Shown here piece by piece: positions 6,021-7,355 of a DNA stretch of 7,355 bases; within the stretch, counting starts at the first letter, position 1; each line of letters opens with the position of its first letter. The DNA is from a bacterium UBA3734. Lineage in GTDB: Bacteria > Bacteroidota > Bacteroidia > Bacteroidales > Bacteroidaceae. The stretch spans positions 258 through 7,612 of the forward strand of contig DFHC01000131.1 of assembly GCA_002372575.1 (NCBI GenBank). Reading direction: 5' to 3'. The translations under genes were made by a program, and so were the position numbers. The notes beneath the pieces are model-generated. The model did not search any database, had not been told where the DNA came from, and saw only the letters and a program-made list of their open reading frames with translations.

Positions 6021-7282
6021 TTCTTGCTTTTGTTGCGTTTCCGGCGAATCCATTTCGTCCATGCCCACGTGCGGTCGGCCAGTGTGAGAAGCGTGAGCGG
6101 CAGCACGAACCAAAGCAAAATCTCGACGATTTTGCCAGGCGTCGATGACGTTGCAGGCGAGAGCAAGCGCTCTACTGTGGGCAGCTGATTGTGGCTCCAT
6201 TTCGCTGCCACTACGCCGTCGCGCAGCAGCATCAGCCCTGGATTCGAGCGAATCATGGTCTTCAGCGTGGTTTCGTCGGTGGTGCAGAAAGGATACTCGG
6301 CTCCCGTGAGTTCTATCCAGCGCCTGATGGGCTTGTCGGTGCTGGCCGTGAGGCAATAGAACGGGATGTCGTGCTCAATGGCGTATTCATGGAGTTGGTT
6401 GATTTCACCGAAATTTGTGTCGTCGGCACGTTCCAAATGCGGTGCGATGAGCAGGAGCGTATAGCCCGCACGACTGAGCACCTGGTCGGTGATGTCCTCG
6501 TCCGACTCGCGAAGCGTAATGGAGAAATCGTGGATGGGCGGCACGTAGCCCTTCTCGGTCTGGATGGTTTTCGAGTCGATGAAAGTCCACGTGGAGTCGG
6601 GGTAGTTGTCGAGCGAAAATTCCTGCCGGACGCCGTCTTTCTCCATGATGAAAGTGGTCTCAAACTGTGGCTGCGGCGCATCTTCGGGAATTTCCATGCC
6701 TTTGCGGATGTCGGCCCCGACGTGGTAGGGACGAAAATCGAAGGTGGGCAGCGTGTAGAGGCTCCACAGGCTCGACACCACAATGAAAAGAATGCTGTAG
6801 TTGACGACTATCCACTGGCTCGACTCAGAAATGAAACGCATCATGCGTAGCGGCTGCCACGCCACGACGGCTGCACAAGCAAGCAGCACGAGGTTTTTGG
6901 CAAAGGTCTGCCCGTTGGTGAGCTTCAGCGCGTCGCCAAAGCAGCCGCAGTCTTCGATGGGGTTGGCCACGAAGAGCCAGAGCGTGACAAGCGTCATCAC
7001 GACCATGAAAACGAGCGTCAGTCGCGATGCCAAACGGCGATGGATAGCGAAAAGCAGAAAGATTCCCAGACAAAATTCCAAGGCCGAAAGTCCAACCGAC
7101 GAGGCCAGCGTGAGCCAGTCGGGAACCCACGCCGAAACGCCCAAGGCTCCGGCATAGTCGTGCAGCTTGTATTGGGTACCCAGAGGGTCGATGGCCTTGA
7201 CGTAGCCCGAGAAAATAAAGGTGACGGCCAGAACAAGGCGGCAGACGTTCACCAGAATGCTTTTGACTGTAGATTTTCCCAA
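6005..7282 (-). CDS. DoxX/MauE-like membrane protein with thioredoxin-like periplasmic part (BT_3928 type)
   Basis: This 425-residue membrane protein begins with a DoxX/MauE-like bundle. Hydrophobic segments lie at about 10-30, 60-80, 88-107 and 128-146, with SGYVKAIDPLGTQYKL (25-40) after the first and NPIEDCGCFGDALKL (107-121) after the third; the C-G-C (112-114) is the cysteine pair typical of MauE-like proteins. A fifth segment spans about 158-178. Residues 180-382 are soluble; part of this (YTLLLIAP at 274-281, HEYAIEHDIPFYCLTAS at 298-314, NPGLMLLRDGVVAAKW at 347-362) looks like a thioredoxin-type fold without a CXXC. A last membrane segment (385-403) and a basic tail end the protein. 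I recall this architecture as the Bacteroidales BT_3928 family next to tpiA; its function is not established, though a redox role is plausible. The start is TTG at 7282, preceded by AAAGGGA at 5-nt spacing; no in-frame ATG lies upstream after the previous stop. Confidence 0.88.
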   Translation of the reverse strand: MGKSTVKSILVNVCRLVLAVTFIFSGYVKAIDPLGTQYKLHDYAGALGVSAWVPDWLTLASSVGLSALEFCLGIFLLFAIHRRLASRLTLVFMVVMTLVTLWLFVANPIEDCGCFGDALKLTNGQTFAKNLVLLACAAVVAWQPLRMMRFISESSQWIVVNYSILFIVVSSLWSLYTLPTFDFRPYHVGADIRKGMEIPEDAPQPQFETTFIMEKDGVRQEFSLDNYPDSTWTFIDSKTIQTEKGYVPPIHDFSITLRESDEDITDQVLSRAGYTLLLIAPHLERADDTNFGEINQLHEYAIEHDIPFYCLTASTDKPIRRWIELTGAEYPFCTTDETTLKTMIRSNPGLMLLRDGVVAAKWSHNQLPTVERLLSPATSSTPGKIVEILLWFVLPLTLLTLADRTWAWTKWIRRKRNKSKKNDEK

Positions 7283-7300
7283 TTTTATCCCTTTATTCGC

Positions 7301-7355
7301 TTAGTTTCTTAATTTTATACACCCGAACACGGCATAGTTGATGATGTCCATGTAG
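7301..7355 (-). CDS. C-terminal end of a DUF1599 (nucleotide modification associated domain 1) protein, partial
   Basis: The minus strand from the window edge reads YMDIINYAVFGCIKLRN and then TAA at 7301-7303. This matches, as I recall it, the C-terminal helix of DUF1599 proteins (typically ending like YIDIINYSVFALI), which lie directly upstream of the BT_3928-type gene in Bacteroidales. The family is linked by annotation to nucleotide metabolism or modification, without a firm role. Only 17 codons are visible, so identification rests on the short motif plus the gene order. The stop lies 18 nt before the TTG start of the next gene and is in the same reading frame. Confidence 0.6.
   Translation of the reverse strand, partial: YMDIINYAVFGCIKLRN

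Noticed and set aside
5373..6188. 271-codon open frame on the plus strand across tpiA, the intergenic gap and the DoxX-like gene
   Set aside because: It is antisense to two convincing genes and spans their promoter; the product has no recognisable domain.
6191..6850. 219-codon open frame on the plus strand
   Set aside because: Antisense to the soluble part of the DoxX-like protein, with no family resemblance.

Overview
The window is a gene-dense chromosomal stretch from a member of the Bacteroidota, most likely order Bacteroidales and probably Prevotella-like. Evidence for this is the Bacteroidota-type -7 promoter box TAnnTTTG seen three times, the absence of clear Shine-Dalgarno sequences before most starts, a DUF4251 lipoprotein, and a gene order (DUF1599, DoxX/BT_3928-type protein, tpiA, SPOR protein, folE) that I recall from Bacteroides and Prevotella genomes. 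Base composition is moderate and even. I see no tRNA, rRNA, CRISPR array, insertion sequence or phage gene.

Layout. (1) From the left edge to 1761, minus strand: a membrane-bound SpoIIE/RsbU-type PP2C phosphatase with a Cache-like extracytoplasmic sensor; its last few codons lie outside the window. (2) 1762-1866: a divergent intergenic region carrying a promoter on each strand. (3) 1867-3136, plus strand: two genes separated by one base, a DUF4251 lipoprotein and a membrane-anchored GH25 (lysozyme-like) protein with an altered catalytic motif. (4) From the right edge back to 3129, minus strand: six co-directional genes, namely the last codons of a DUF1599 protein, a DoxX/MauE-like membrane protein with a thioredoxin-like periplasmic part, tpiA, a secreted SPOR-domain protein, folE and exoA. 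An internal promoter sits before tpiA. The exoA and GH25 genes converge and overlap by 8 bp with no terminator between them.

How the genes work together. The minus-strand run mixes central metabolism (triose-phosphate isomerase), pterin/folate synthesis (GTP cyclohydrolase I), DNA repair (exonuclease III/AP endonuclease) and two envelope proteins. It looks like a conserved housekeeping transcription unit rather than one pathway. The left half has an envelope flavour: a phosphatase that would sense something outside the inner membrane, back to back with a lipoprotein and a peptidoglycan-hydrolase-like protein. A regulatory link between these is inference only.

I found no clear new defence or mobile system. 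The most notable signals are the swapped acidic pair in the GH25 protein, short tandem repeats in operon spacers and inside a signal-peptide coding region, two promoters that share an 18-nt sequence apart from a 9-nt insertion, and a TTG start for the DoxX-like gene.
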